From Typhlomys cinereus (taxonomy: Eukaryota > Chordata > Mammalia > Rodentia > Platacanthomyidae), in contig JALPQD010000627.1 in NCBI GenBank assembly GCA_023101885.1, forward strand, positions 952,220 through 1,016,219: a DNA stretch of 64,000 bases, given 5' to 3'. A program made the translations under genes and the position numbers. The notes below the pieces were generated by a model. The model was not told the origin of the DNA and ran no database searches. It worked only from the letters and a program-made list of their open reading frames with translations. This document shows positions 44,304 through 56,363 of the stretch, in pieces; within the stretch, counting starts at the first letter, position 1; each line of letters opens with the position of its first letter.

Positions 44304-46335
44304 TTTTTAATTTTTTGCAGTAAGGGACACCTGTGTTCAATTGCCTGTCTAACTTCTCAAAATGAATTTATAATTTTACATACCGACGTGAGAGGGGTGT
44401 CAGGCAGTCTCATGCAGTGGGAGGTGGCTGATCAGCTCCCTTTCATCTCTGAACCGCATCAGACAGTCAGTGCACTTGTGAGGCAGGTCAGATGAATGCT
44501 TGAAATCTAGGTGGAGCTTCAGGTCTTCGATCTTGCCAGTGCAGTATTCACAGTACTGACACAGGTAGACCCTCTGTCTGCATGCGCACTGAAGTGTTTG
44601 CAGCACTCCAGCATGCTCGAGAAGCCCCGCCCACACTCATCGACACGTGTGGGACGATTGTCGTGTGCTCTATGGCCACGTCACTGTTAACGTTGGTGTG
44701 CAGCGGGCTACGGAAGCCACACACCTGGCACACAAAGAAGTTCCTGCACTTGTGGAAGGTGATCTTGCTCAGCACGTTGCACCGGCCCTGCTGGCCACTG
44801 CTGTGCCTGTGGCTCAGCTCGATGAGCTTGCACACATGCTCGTTCACCACGTGGCTGTGCAGGTCCTTGGGGTCGTTGGTCTCGTGTTCACAGAACTGCC
44901 ACAGGTACCGCTCATCGCAGCTGTGCTCCTGGAAGTACAGGTAGAGCTCGCTGCTGGAGGAGAACTGCCCATCGCACTGCTCGCACCACTACAGGTGGTC
45001 TTCGGAAGTGGGTGTTGGCGATGTGCTGGCTCATGTTCTCCAGGAGCACTGTCCTGTAGTCGCAATACCTGCATATGTAGGGGTACTCCTCATGCATCTT
45101 GGCATGCTCCCGCAGCAGCGCTGCTGGCAAAGCTCTGCTTGCACACGCGGCATGCTTACGAGTCAGCACGCTTATGCTTCAAGATTATGTGCTGCTTGAG
45201 ATCGGAGAAGTACTTGCTGTTGAAGGCGCACAGCTCACACTTGTACAGCCTTCTGCTGCTGGCTCTCAGCAGTGGCCACTTCTGCTGAACAGGCTCATTC
45301 AAGGCTTGGCCCCTGTCCAGGGTCCTGCAGAACTTGGCAGGCAGCTCAGGGAGGCTCTCCGAGGTGTGGTTCTTCGTCTCAATGTCGTAGTCCTCTGAGA
45401 TGGCGTGCACCTCCACTGCAATGGGCACGTCTTCTGGCATGCACCGGCACGGGACCCTCATCCTGAACTTGCTGAGGCACCGAATCAGGGGAATCCCACT
45501 CCTCCTCACAAATTTCCACATCAGAGGGCTTCTCTGTAGCAAAAGCAGTGTGGTCTAGAATTCTAAGTACAGGGCTGGGAGCCAGATAGCTCTGGTTTTG
45601 GTTTCTGGCCTTGATTCCATCTGTAAAGTTGGGCAACTCATTTGCTGTCTCGGGGTCAGAATCATCATCTTTGTTGTCAAAATATTTCAAGTCTGGATGT
45701 CTCATAGAACAGACACTGTAACAATGATCAGAAAAAATTCCATTGAATCCATCTGCAATTCGGCTTATTCCAGAGGAATCTGAATAATGAGAAGGGTTTA
45801 AAGACTTCCTCTTTCCTTTTTTCATTCATAGCTTTTCATTTTGGTGTAGTTCTTAATTCTGTAGTGAGGAACGTGAATCACAGAGTCTTCCACAGGTGCC
45901 AGTGCTGAGGTGTCTGTATTCCTTCTTCCTGCTGCTTCCTGAGTTCTGAGTCTGACCGCACTGCAGGAGATGTACGTGTTCACATGAGAGAAACAGAGCT
46001 CTCCTCCCTCACGATACCATGAGGAGCCCACCTCATTCTAATTGGTGAAGAGACTCAGTTTTGGTAACAGAACCAAAGAGGAAACCCTTGTCTTCTGATG
46101 GATGGGCACCAAGCATCAGTCTTCATGGTTCCACCATCAGGGCCACCCTGCTTCCTTCCAGATCAGTCCTGGGTAGGAAGCAGGAAACGTTCTTCCACAT
46201 ATTTTTTTTACGGAGCAAAAAACATGGCAGCAACAAGAGAGGGCTCGTCTCTTGGGAAGCTGAGACAGGAGGACTGCCGCCAGCTCCCAAGCCACAGCAA
46301 AATCTTGCCTCACCGTGGAGTCTGCCAGATCACAG
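44304..46335 (-). pseudogene. ZNF639: ZNF639 processed pseudogene
   Basis: ZNF639 is a nuclear C2H2 zinc-finger protein. The minus strand reads an N-terminal region (SDSSGISRIADGFNGIFSDH near 45760) and then several C2H2 fingers in shifting frames. Examples are YKCELCAFNSKYFSDLKQH near 45240, YICRYCDYR near 45080, FVCQVCGFRS near 44720 and CTDCLMRF near 44450. The coding end, HETA stop, is at 44400-44402. No introns are seen. A short 3'UTR ends in an A-rich tail (T-run at 44302-44318), and a possible 5'UTR extends to 46335. Many frameshifts. The name rests on my memory of the human protein. Confidence 0.78.
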
Positions 46336-47536
46336 AAGGTGGAAAGACCTCCCATGTTCCTGGATTGGCAGAATCAATATCATAAAAATGACCATCCTAA
46401 GAAAAGCAATATACAGATTCAATGCTATACCAATTAAAATCCCAAAGCAATTCTTTAAAGAAGTTGACCAATCTCAAAATTCATATGGAGGCACAAAAGA
46501 CCCAGGATAGCAAAGACAATCCTGAGTAACAAAAACACTTCTGGAGGTATCACCACACCAAACCTTAATCTATACTCCAAATCCATAGTTATAAAAACAG
46601 CCTGGTACTGGCTCCAAAATAGACACACAAATCAATGGAGAAGGGTTGTAGACCCAGATATAAGCTCACACAATTACAGACATTTGATCTTTGACAAAGG
46701 GGCCCAAAAAAATCCAATGGAAAAAGAACAGCATCCAATAGCACAGTAACTACAACCAACACTCAACAGATGGGATCTTACAAAATTAAAGAGCTTCTGT
46801 TTAGACAAAGATACTGTAACTCGAGCACAAAGGTAACACACAGAATGGGAGAAAATCTTCATTAACCACATACCTGATAGAGCTCTATCATCCAGAGTGC
46901 AAAGAAACAAATGGCCCAATTAAAACATGGGCTTTGGAAGTTAAAAGAAACTTTACCAGGGATGAATTTGACATGTTTAACAATTATCTTAAAAAATGCT
47001 CCACATCCTTAGCCATCAGGTAAATTCAAAGTTAAACCTCCCTGAGATATCATCTTACCATAGTCAGGATGGCAAAATTCCAAATATAAACACGACCAAA
47101 TGCTGAAGAGGATGTGGCGAGACGGGAACTCTCCTACATTGCTGGTGGGAATGCCGGCTTATACAACCACTCTGGGGAGCCATCTGGTGAATCTTTAAAA
47201 AGTTAGATTGAAATTCCATATGACCCTGCTATTCCACTTTTGGGAATAATCCTCCATACAGCAAAAATTCACCTTGATAGCAAAAACACGACCATGTTCA
47301 TAACAATACCGTTTACAATAGCGAAATCATGGAATTAACCCAAATGCCCAACAGTTGATGGGTGGATAAGGAAAACGTGGTACATTTATACAATGGAATA
47401 CTACTTAGCCATCAAAAATGATGAATTAATGAAATTTGCTGGGAAATGGATGGAATTAGAAACAATTATGTTGAGTGAAGTATCCCAGACACAGAAAATT
47501 AAGCACCGTATGTACTCCCTAATAGGTGGATCCTAG
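46336..47536 (+). pseudogene. L1-6 ORF2, C-terminal part
   Basis: L1 ORF2 resumes at aaggtggaaagacctccc, equal to position 9075 in L1-3. About 380 bp of ORF2 (equivalents of about 8685-9070, including the RT active site) is missing across the retrocopy. A further deletion near 46730 shortens the C-terminal domain. Many stops. Ends at 47534-47536. Confidence 0.8.
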
Positions 47537-48650
47537 TACCAAACCCACTTAGTGACAAACTCAAAGATAAATCTCTGTAATACTTACAGTAATTGCAAAG
47601 ATTATAAACAGAAGGGAAAGGGAAGTAGGGCCTCACCAGCAACAAGGAGAGAAGGGATCATGCTACAGCAGAAAAAATAGGCTACCATCAAGGACTGCAA
47701 GTATGAGACATCTGCTTAAGCTCACAGACTTTCCTTCCTGGTCACTTGCAACTGATGGGGTATGATGTTACCAGAAAGGCAGGGAATAGAGTCTGGCAGA
47801 TGGAAGGTAACCATCCAGCAAATGGGAGACTGAACCCCTTACCACGGTCTCCTACTTTTATTCCATCTACCTATGAATCTACTTTTATAGTAAGAGTCTA
47901 TTTTAACAGCCTTTTAATTTTGAATCTACTCTTATAATAAGACTCTATTTTAACAGCCTTTTATCTATGACCAGGAGATGACAGCCAATACCCATCAGGA
48001 TGGAGCTAGGGGCGGTCCAGAAGCAGCAAAACTGAAAAAACATTCAACAAACCATAGTTCAGAACATCAGAAACTCTACATCAACCACCTGGAACCAGGC
48101 CAGCCTAATCTCTTCCCATCCTAAAGTTCAGAAAATTTGCAGAAGAGGGGGCACTAAGATTGTAAGAGCCTAAAGATGGAGAGGAACAATGATATGCAAG
48201 ACACTCCACACAAATTAGGGCCTAAGTAATCATAATAGGACTTTGCATGACCTGTGCAATGACCAACGTATCATTGACCCCTCAAAGTCTAGCATGGATC
48301 ACAGGCACAAGGATCCTTAGAGGCAAGGGATTAATAGCCACAATAGTGTTCCTATCCTAAAAGGGAACACAAAAAAGAGCTCTAGGCAATGCCACTGAGT
48401 CCTTACACCTCATCAGAAAGGAGGACCCAGAGGGAAGTTTGACATGCCCACTGAAGGATGCTCCAGGAATGGGAGGGGGGAGACACTGGGAGAAAGGAAG
48501 GGAGGGGAAAAGGAAGAGGAAAAGAGGGAAGGGAGCATGGGGATCCAGGAAGGGGTGGAGGGATGGAGGGAGGGCTATGGGTTACTTATCAAAATTGTAT
48601 AGGTGGAAGTAATAATAAAAAAAGAAGAAAGAAATTAATAATAAATTCAT
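47537..48650 (+). other. L1-6 3'UTR and tail
   Basis: Non-coding, with a local tandem duplication of about 60 bp near 47865-47965 (the phrase gaatctacttttatagtaaga/ttttaacagccttttaat occurs twice). G-rich tract 48470-48575 and A-rich tail follow. No gene. Confidence 0.82.
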
Positions 48651-48808
48651 AGTCCAGCTCTAAGAACTGAGAACACATAAGAATATAACAGTTTGAATGT
48701 AGTTGACTGCTGCAAAGATCTTTCATATCACTTTTTAAAAATTAGATTTTTCTTATTTATCAGAGTGGGGGAAGGATATGGGGTAAACAGAGGGAAGAGA
48801 AACGTATG
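48651..48808. other. Unique flank of the class II ERV
   Basis: Short non-repetitive sequence with no ORF. Its last six bases, cgtatg, are the candidate left TSD of the provirus. Confidence 0.5.
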
Positions 48809-49243
48809 TGTAGGTGAGTACAGGATCCAGGCCTAGGTAACTGTTGCAGTTAGGTTGCACAGTAAGCCAAAGCCACTCTCTTCACAAGCTAGTTAAGCAC
48901 ACTTACTGGTGGCCTGGCCTGCTCCCAGCCAGATTCCCCCTGCCCTTCTCTGCCTCTAGGTGCTGTACAATGACAGTCAGAACTTTTGTTCCAGTTGGCC
49001 CATGAAAAATGCCCCCTGTGTATGTGCCAGTGGCTGCATTGGCCAGCTCCCCCTATATAAGTCTTTGTTCCTGCACAATAAAGTGGACAGCATCTTTGTT
49101 CCCTGCATGCTGTCTCTGGTGCCTGTCTCTCTGTCCCTTAGTTGTGTCTGTCATAGTCCTCACCCTTGTAATGTCTTGGAGCTAGGTCATTGCACCCACG
49201 AGCAGAGCTCCTGGTCACTGCTGCTGTGCCTGCCACTGCAACA
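48809..49243 (+). repeat. Class II ERV 5' LTR
   Basis: 435 bp, begins tgtaggtgag and ends caaca. TATATAA at 49054-49060 and AATAAA at 49077-49082, only 16 bp apart, so R is short. Confidence 0.88.
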
Positions 49244-49245
49244 TC

Positions 49246-49263
49246 TGGTGCCTGAACAGGGAC
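49246..49263 (+). promoter_or_regulatory. Primer binding site, Lys type
   Basis: tggtgcctgaacagggac, two bases after the LTR. It resembles the tRNA-Lys primer site of betaretrovirus-like elements with two C-to-T changes. Confidence 0.85.
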
Positions 49264-49340
49264 ATGGCATTCTGCCCTAGGTAAAGACAAAGGTATCCCC
49301 CAAAAAGCCTGGAGGTATTTTGGATTGCTGGTCAGTAACT

Positions 49341-50580
49341 ATGGGTAACCTTCTGCCCTCAGCTAGGGCCCCTCAATGTTCCACTCTTCTCTGCCTGCTG
49401 CATTCTTGGCACTTTAAGGTATCAGAAAAAGACCTCAAAGGGGTCTTGGATGAAGTCCTTAATGTCACCAATCACATATGGGACCCTGATATTTGGGTCC
49501 ACGTTCTTCTCGCATGTCCAGGCCCACAAACCAGCACAAACCCGGACCTAAAAATGCAAGAAACTGAAGTGAGAGTGGTAGGAATTAAAAGTTTCAATGT
49601 TTGGGTCAGAGGGGGCCTTGGATGTCCTCTTATCATCCAATCCAACTTTATTTTCACATACACGGGATTTATAATCAAGGACCAGGGCCAAATTCTTTAC
49701 AGGATTATGTAAAGTGCATACATTTTGGTTACATTCACTTGTTGTGGGACCAGACATGTTGCCAGGTATGCTAAGCAGGCATGGCACCTTGTTGCTAAAG
49801 AGAAAGGAAAGTATGCCTCAGTACAGAGTTACTTGGTCTGTGCATATGCATTAACATATCTCAGATAAGCAGGAAAGGACCTTTGGAAGAAGAACAGCCC
49901 AGCCAGTTTCTAAGAGAAACAAAAGTGATTTAAATCTGGAAGTTCTCTACTCCCAAAGAGGGGAGACAGTTGCTAATGTATCATCCAGAGGGCAGGTTTT
50001 GCGCCTAACAACCCCCACACTCACAGACACTTGCAGTGAGTCCCAAGGTAAGGCTCTTTCTGCTCCATTCCTTCCCATAGTGATTGCAATACATTCCACT
50101 CTTGCAAGTCCCTCAGTACAACCTGCTCATGAGGTCCTAGCCTCTTTAGCAGATGAAGGGAACTCCCCTATCTGCAGACCGTGCTGGCCCCCTTCTCCCC
50201 AACAGCTCTGGCAGCCCCTTCCCCAGTGTCCCAGGCCCACCCTGCCCTCACTGCTGAGCCCTTGCTCTCTGTGCTCCTGTCCCCACTGTGGTCACTGACA
50301 GCCCAGTGGAGCTTGGCTGGCCACCCATGCACAGGGCGGTCACTCAGGGGGGCAAAGCCCAGCCACCAATCACGCTTAGCATGACCCTGCCTCTCCTTTA
50401 TCCAGGGAGCACCCCGCCCTGGCTGCATGCAACTCTTGCACACCTTGCCTTTCCCAGAACTGATGGCAGCAACTGGGACTATGGTGGGGACCACCACTGT
50501 GGCTGAGCACGATGAGCAGGGCAAGTGGGACAAGGTGGATGCTCCCTCCCCTCTCCCCTGCTCCCCTCACTAGCAGTTTT
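49341..50580 (+). pseudogene. Class II ERV gag remnant
   Basis: From the ATG at 49341 the frame begins MGNLLPS, a myristoylation-type start, then a matrix-like stretch (WHFKVSEKDLKGVLDEVLNV) to about 49500. Later sequence loses clear homology. About 50000-50580 is Pro/Ser-rich, like gag spacer regions. Capsid and nucleocapsid motifs are not recognisable. Confidence 0.6.
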
Positions 50581-52150
50581 TTTTTTAACTGAACAGCCTC
50601 CACCCCAGTACAACACCACATAGAGATTATACCCAGATCTTCGTAATTTAAGGAATTCCCATACTCCCCAAGACCAACCCCTGAGAGACTTATATTTCCC
50701 TCAGGACACTGGCTAATCTGAAATCAATAGGGCTCCTGTAGCCTCTGATACAATCCTACTACTTTTGCCTTGTTACAAGGGTTCACTGGCACATCGCATT
50801 CCCACTTCCCTTCTCACAGGCTACTTCAAGCCTTGCCTGCCCTGCCTCTAAGATTCTACTTTTATGCTAACCCTTGCTCACAGCCCATTCCTCACGCTGC
50901 CACCGCTCTCACTGATGCCAATAAACACTTCTATGCCTACCTCCTTAGAAAGATGGACCCCCAATCTTGACTTGGTCCAATTGGGTGAACTCCTTACTGC
51001 GAAGGCCGTTTTGGAGGCCTACCCTGAAGCTTTAAATATTTTCTCTGACAGTCAATATGTGGTACAGACACTCATGTCCTCCCCTGGGCAAGCTTTTGTC
51101 ACTCTATCAGCCCTCTCGATAGAGTATTGTGGGCTCTTAAGGAGACTCTAGAAGCATGCACAGCCCCTTTCTTTATTCAGCACATTCACTCCCACTCTAA
51201 CTTACCTGGCCCTTTGGTGGCTGGTAATGGCACCATTGATTCTTATATCCAAGTTCTTTCTGCCTCTCCTTTACAACAGGCCAAACAACTGCATCATAGG
51301 CTTCACCTTAACTTTTCTTCTTTAGCCCGGCTGTTTTCTGATTTGTCCATTCAAGCTTGCAAGCACCTTGTTAGGGCTTGTTCCAAATGTGCTCCATTTT
51401 TGCCTTTAGGGCCCTTACGGCCACAAAGGGTTAACCCCCATGGCCTCGAAGCCTAATGCCCTCTGGCAAATGGACACTACCCACGTCCCTTCCTTTGGCA
51501 AACAAAAATATGTCCATGTGATTATTAACACATTCCAAATTCATCTTTGCTAGCTCTGCCTCATCCAAAACTGCTTCCCAAGTCATTGCTACACTCTGGC
51601 AGCCATGGCCTCCATGAGCATTCCCTGGGACATTAAAACTGATAATGGCCCTTGTTTTTCTGTAGTCATTTTTGCTTCTTTTGTGGTTCCTGGAATATTA
51701 CACACACCACCGCTATTCCTCATAACCCTCAGGGGGAAGCTGTCATTGAGTGCTCCAATCACACCCTCACAGATTTAATTAAAAAAGGGGGAGGAAGTAA
51801 AAGGGGATACTCCCTTTGTCATCTTAACAAAGGGTCTTCTTACCCATAAATTTCTTACACTTAATTCAGACAGGGCATCCCCTTAATCCTGCACTGGGGA
51901 GGCCTTTATCATGTGCCCTCACCCCTTCCCCTGATGCGATGGAAGGATGGCCTTACAGATTCTTGGAAGGGCATGCTACTAACCCAAGGCAGAGGATATG
52001 CTTGTGTCTTTCCAGAAGGGAGCAATGCCCCAATTTGTATTCCTGCTTGGAATGTCTGGCCAGCAACCGACGAGACAACTGACCAAGCGACTGCACACTG
52101 GAGGAAGAGTCCAATGACTCCACTGCTCCCCACAAAAACTGCCCAAGCTC
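50581..52150 (+). pseudogene. Class II ERV pol remnant: RNase H and integrase
   Basis: RT is not recognisable upstream of 50960. RNase H remains as a piece (SDSQYVVQT near 51045). Next is the integrase zinc finger (HHRLHLN... CSKC, 51280-51400) and the catalytic core in several frames: WQMDTTHVPS at about 51465, KTDNGP near 51640, and the NPQGEAVIE segment near 51730. The SH3-like C-terminal domain is open at 51913-52110 (RWKDGL... GRGYACVF). Stops and frameshifts separate all pieces. Confidence 0.78.
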
Positions 52151-52237
52151 CAAATGCAGACAGAGATGACCAAAAACACTGTGAGCACATCCCATCACTT
52201 GGGAAGACATGAAATATCTCATGCAGCAGGCACAAAA

Positions 52238-52580
52238 TATTTACTCATTGAGTCTTTCATACATATATGTTGTAGTGGCAGGCCCAACAGCAATGACAAG
52301 GAGCTCTGCTGGTGGCTGTAGTGGCCTAGTCACAGTATACATCAGGAGTGAGGACCATGACACCACTAAGGGACAGAGAGACAGGTGCCAGAGACACCAT
52401 GGAGGGGGAAAGCTGCTGTTCACTTTCTTGCACAGGAACAAAGACTTATGTAGGGGGAACTGACCAATGCAGCCACTGGCACATACACAGGGGGCCGTTT
52501 TTGGGGACCAACCAGACCACAAGTTCTGACTGCCATTCTACAGCATCTAGAGGCAGAGAGTGGCAGTGGGAATCCCAAGC
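52238..52580 (-). repeat. Inverted partial LTR inside the provirus, with shared flank
   Basis: The minus strand reads the 3' three-quarters of the same LTR, from about the gattcccactgcc word to its end. It continues with 34 bp (acatatatgtatgaaagact...gagtaaatat) identical to the sequence that follows the 3' LTR at 53388-53421. Its TATA box and AATAAA are mutated (acataag, aagaaa). The body looks closer to the 5' LTR than to the 3' LTR. Confidence 0.88.
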
Positions 52581-52942
52581 CCATTCTGTCCACCTCAATC
52601 TTATTTTTACTTATGTGTGCCATTATTACTGCTAACTCTCAGGTGTGCACAGAAGTTCTCTGGGCCATTATGCCACTCCCTGCCATCCACCTCTCACAGC
52701 CCAGGATAACAGTTTTCCCAGTGGTTTTCTCTTTGGATGTAGACTTAGGACTGCCCTCTATGAACAAGGTCCCCAACCAAAAAGACATTAACAGGACTTG
52801 GGAACTGAACAACTCCCTGTGCTTTGCCAATACATTTGCCCTTTTCCTAATAATTTTCCTGCTCCTACATTACATGCTGGCCTCCATTAGAAAAAGCCAA
52901 TCCACCCAAATTTTGACCACCCAGTTTCTGACTGCCATTATT

Positions 52943-52958
52943 AAAGAGAAAGGGGAGA
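52943..52958 (+). promoter_or_regulatory. Polypurine tract of the class II ERV
   Basis: aaagagaaaggggaga directly before the 3' LTR; primes plus-strand DNA synthesis in retroviruses. Confidence 0.85.
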
Positions 52959-53390
52959 TGTAGGTGAGCATGGGGTCCAGGCCTAGGTGACTGCTGCAGC
53001 CAGGCTGCACAGTGAACAAAATCCACCCTTTCTTCACAAGCCAGTTAAACACACTTACTGGTAGCCTGGCCCACTCACAGCCAGATTCCCACTGCCCCTC
53101 TCTGACCCTAGGTGCTTTAGAATGACAGTTAGAACTTTTGTTCTGGTCGGCCCCCAAAAGGGTCCCCTGTCTACGTGCCAGTGGGTGGATTGGCCAGTTC
53201 CCACTATATAAGTCTTTGTTCCTGTGCAATAAAGTGGACAGCATCTTTGTCCTCTGCATGGTGTCTCTGGTGCCTGTCTCTCTGTATCATAGTGGTGTCA
53301 AGATCCTCACCCCTATCATATCCTGTGGCTAGCCCACTGCAGCCATCAGCAGTGCTCCTGATCACTGCTGCTATGCCTGCCACTGAAACA
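52959..53390 (+). repeat. Class II ERV 3' LTR
   Basis: 432 bp, tgtaggtgag to gaaaca. TATATAA at 53205-53211 and AATAAA at 53228-53233. Confidence 0.88.
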
Positions 53391-53891
53391 TATATGTATG
53401 AAAGACTCAATGAGTAAATATCATCAATAAAAAAGAGGGGGATAAAAGAATCTGAAGGTAAGGAAGGGTGTGGCTAGATGGTACCTTCTGAACCTGTCAG
53501 AGCTTCTGCATTCATGAACTCACAAGAGCTATGTGCACATCCAGGAGACTAGCAGGAGATTTGTTCTATCAACATTTCACTGTGAAAAGGAAAAGAGCTC
53601 ACTACAACTCCCTCAGAAATTAATAAGGACTAATTCTGGATGAGAAAGAAAAGGAAGTTCTCTCCACTGGGTAGAATGTCTTCATTAGAAAAAGTTCCCA
53701 GACACCTGTCATTAACAGTAAACCAGTAGGATTTAATAAATCACACATACAGAAGGACATAAGAATTGAGATAGGTGTAGAAAAAGAAAGTTTGTAGCAA
53801 TGAAAATTAGGAGACTTTGATTGGGTTATAAAACATGAAAATGACACAGTTCATTGCATCTGTGCATGAACACCCTAAAATGATGATGATT

Positions 53892-53934
<43 letters not shown>

Positions 53935-54359
53935 GATATATAGATAGATAATAGATAGATAGATGTCTTGGCCATTCCTTTTTCTTTGAGCCTATTTCAG
54001 TGAGAATTGCAAATATTGTTTCTATTCATTTTTTACTTAAATTCCTGAGGCTGTCTTCTTAGTAAAGAAATCAGGATACTTGATCACCAGTGAAACTCCT
54101 GTCAGGAATCCCTTGTCAATAGATTTTTACTCCTTGCTGAGTATGAACTGAAGGTGACATCTCATCCAATCTTTCTATCATGATGTATTGCTCACTATCT
54201 AGAAAACTGGACACATGCTCAAACTACATAAAAGTTTTCATTGTACATAAGAGATAGAAGAATGGCTGTTAACTAAAAAAGAGAGGGACGATGTTCTTCC
54301 ATTTGTTCTTCTGCACAACATACAGAAAATTATCTTAAAACTATTCCCCCCAAAAAGGA
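53391..54359. other. Unique sequence with GATA microsatellite
   Basis: No gene recognised. The first 31 bases are shared with the inverted LTR's flank. Confidence 0.6.
53889..53965. repeat. (GATA)n microsatellite
   Basis: About 18 tetranucleotide units of gata/tagat with two interruptions near 53935 and 53950. Confidence 0.95.
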
Positions 54360-54605
54360 ATAAAAAGACAGCCTCTTCAACAAAGCATGCTGTAAATTTG
54401 AATACCCACATGTAGAGAGAGACCTTTTAGAAGCCTGTCTTGCATTCTATAGTAGAATCTTCTCAAAAGAGATGGAAGACCTAAATGTAAGACCTAAAAT
54501 AATGAATTTATTTGATGAAAATATAAGTGCCAATGCTGAAAATATTGGTGTAGGCCAGGACATTCTTAAAAGACTCTATAAAAACACAGTGACTCAGGTG
54601 AAAGC
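54360..54605 (+). mobile_element. Ancient L1 ORF2 fragment
   Basis: The phrases ctcttcaacaaa..., acccacatgtagag and gacctaaatgtaagacct follow the same order as in L1 ORF2 (compare 9470-9600). The frame DLNVRPKIMNLFDENI resembles the ORF2 C-terminal region of older mammalian L1. It is more diverged than any other L1 here, so it predates them. Confidence 0.65.
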
Positions 54606-55603
54606 TTGTGTCAGCAAAAAAGACAAAACTCAGATTAACTACAATGGCAGCATGCCCCTTACTAGCACACCCCTTAGCAGCTCCAGCTCTGAAGTGAGCG
54701 AGCACCCTCTCTTGCCTTGAGAAACCCCAGCCAAAGCCAAAATTGCTTCAGCGACTTTGCCAAGTAGAGCCAAGTAGAGATTTTTGAAATCTCATTTGAT
54801 AATGTGCAACTCACTGTGACTCCCTTGTAAAGCTGGGCCCCATAACTGAAAGGCTTCACTTCAGTTGTGGTATGAAGTATGACTTGTTGCTCAGCACCTT
54901 TTAAGCCATGGAATCTCTCCATTTTCTCTAGATAGGATTGTGATGTCTGGAGAAAGGGGTGCAGCCCAGCCAGGCTCGCTGAATTAGCAGCCAAAGATGA
55001 CCAGCATATGCCTATCTCTTTACATTATACACCCTAGGCATGGTAGTGTGTATCCCCATGTAGAATTTACCAGGTTGCCCACCTGCATGTCGGGAATTGG
55101 TACCATAAGGAGCAATGCTGGAACCTCTCTAAGTCATGAGACTTTGATTGAAATGTCTCTGAAAATAGAGACAGAACAGTGGTGGGTGGAGTGCAGGGCA
55201 ACTACCTCTATGTGTGCTCTGTATTGTATATAAGTCACTTACTGGTCACACCCTGGGAAGGAGAGTGGGGACCAGCCTGTCACCAAGTCTCATGACATGT
55301 GTGGAGACCTGGGTTCTAAAGATAGATAGGTTTGTCTTGTGGTGTCTTAAGATAACTAAACATGTTGTTTAAGTCAAATGAGATGCTCTGAGTTCCTAAA
55401 GATTGATCTCTTTCAAATGTGCTTACATGGCATGTCCTTAAAGCAGAGACTAATATTAAGACAGTAGTGTAGTCAGAAGTTCTTCATTTCCATGTGACCA
55501 AGAAGTACTTATGAAACATTGAGCAGCATGGCTCTGGGTCACATCTAATTCAGACAGAGCACTCACTCTAAGTCAGAACTCCCTGCCAGGTTGAAATATC
55601 TTC
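54606..55603. other. Unique sequence, no gene recognised
   Basis: A minus-strand frame of 106 codons (54674-54994) is open, but I recognise no family and it has no visible promoter or splice context. Confidence 0.55.
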
Positions 55604-56363
55604 AGACCTTTTCCCTCCCTCCCTTCCTCTCTCCCTCCCTCTCTCCCTCCCTCCCTCCCTTCCTTCCTTCTTCCCTTCCTTCCTCCTTCCCTCCCTTCCT
55701 CCTTCCCTCCTTCCTTCCTTCTTTCCTCCCTCCTTCCCTTCTTTCCTTCCTCCTCCTTCGTTTCCTTCCTTCTTCCTTCCTCCTTCCCTTCCTTCCTCCC
55801 TCCCTCCTCCTCCTTCCTTCCTTCCTTCTTCCTCTCTCCCTCCCACTCTTCCTATCCTCCCTCCCTCCTTTTTTCCTGCCTGTCCTCACCTCACTCTCAC
55901 CATCCCTCTTTCCTCCCTATCCTCCCTCCCTCCTTCCTTTGGCCTTCTCCTTCTCCCTCTCCCTCTCGTCATGTCTCATACCTCCCTCCTTCCCTATCCT
56001 CATAGTCCTTCCCTCCTTGCCCTTCCTCATCCTTCTTTCCTTCCTGTCCTGTCCCCCTCCTTCTTCCTTCTTTCCTTCCTTCCTTCCCTCCTCCTTCCTC
56101 CCTGCCTTCCTGCCCTGCTCCGTCCTCCTCCTTCCTATCCGTTCCATGCTCCTTCCTTCCTTTCTCCTTTCATTCCCTCCTTCTCTTCCTTTCTTCCTTT
56201 CTTCTTTCTTAATTCTTTCTTTCTTGTCGTTTCTTTCTTTTCATTTCTTTCTTTTCTTTCTTTCTTTCTTCTTTCTTTCTTTCTTTCTTTCTTCCCTTTC
56301 GTTCGTTTTCTTTTCTCTTCTTCCTTCCTTCCTCCTTCCTTCCTTCCTTCCTTCCTTCCTTCC
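55604..56363. repeat. Pyrimidine tract: (CCTT/CCCT)n then (TTTC)n
   Basis: Almost pure C/T on the plus strand. It is (CCTT)-like to about 55860, less regular C/T with some A and G to 56160, (TTTC)-like to about 56310, then (CCTT)n to 56363. Open frames through it are meaningless low-complexity Ser/Pro/Leu/Phe strings. Confidence 0.95.

Larger units (their letters stand above)
41591..48650 (+). mobile_element. L1-6: sense LINE-1 with SINE and ZNF639 pseudogene inside
   Basis: 5'UTR (41591-42626, with caggtaag donor-like word at 41647), ORF1 (42627-43544), a deletion that jumps from ORF1 into the RT region near 43544, RT (to 44303), the ZNF639 retrocopy, then ORF2 C-terminus from 46336 to its stop at 47534-47536. 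A 3'UTR with G-rich tract (about 48470-48575) and A-rich tail to 48650 completes it. No TSD recognised. Confidence 0.82.
52151..52958 (+). pseudogene. Class II ERV env scraps
   Basis: A short stretch before the inverted LTR (52200-52240) and one after it (52590-52957) could be env. The latter is open for 116 codons, with a hydrophobic segment (FALFLIIFLLLHYM) suited to a transmembrane anchor. Most of env is deleted. Identification is weak and rests on position. Confidence 0.45.
48809..53390 (+). mobile_element. Class II (ERVK/IAP-like) endogenous retrovirus, decayed
   Basis: Two LTRs (435 and 432 bp, both TG...CA) surround a Lys-type primer site, gag remnants, RNase H and integrase remnants, env scraps and a purine tract. 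RT and protease are absent or unrecognisable. The LTRs differ at many sites, clearly more than those of the ERV-L, so it is older. An inverted LTR copy sits inside (52238-52580). A 6-bp TSD is doubtful: cgtatg on the left, tatatg on the right. Confidence 0.85.

Noticed and set aside
44582..45466. Several plus-strand frames of 60-213 codons
   Set aside because: Antisense shadows of the ZNF639 retrocopy, which is GC-rich and so stop-poor.
53881..53968. Possible CRISPR-like regular repeat
   Set aside because: Plain (GATA)n microsatellite without spacers, in a mammalian genome.
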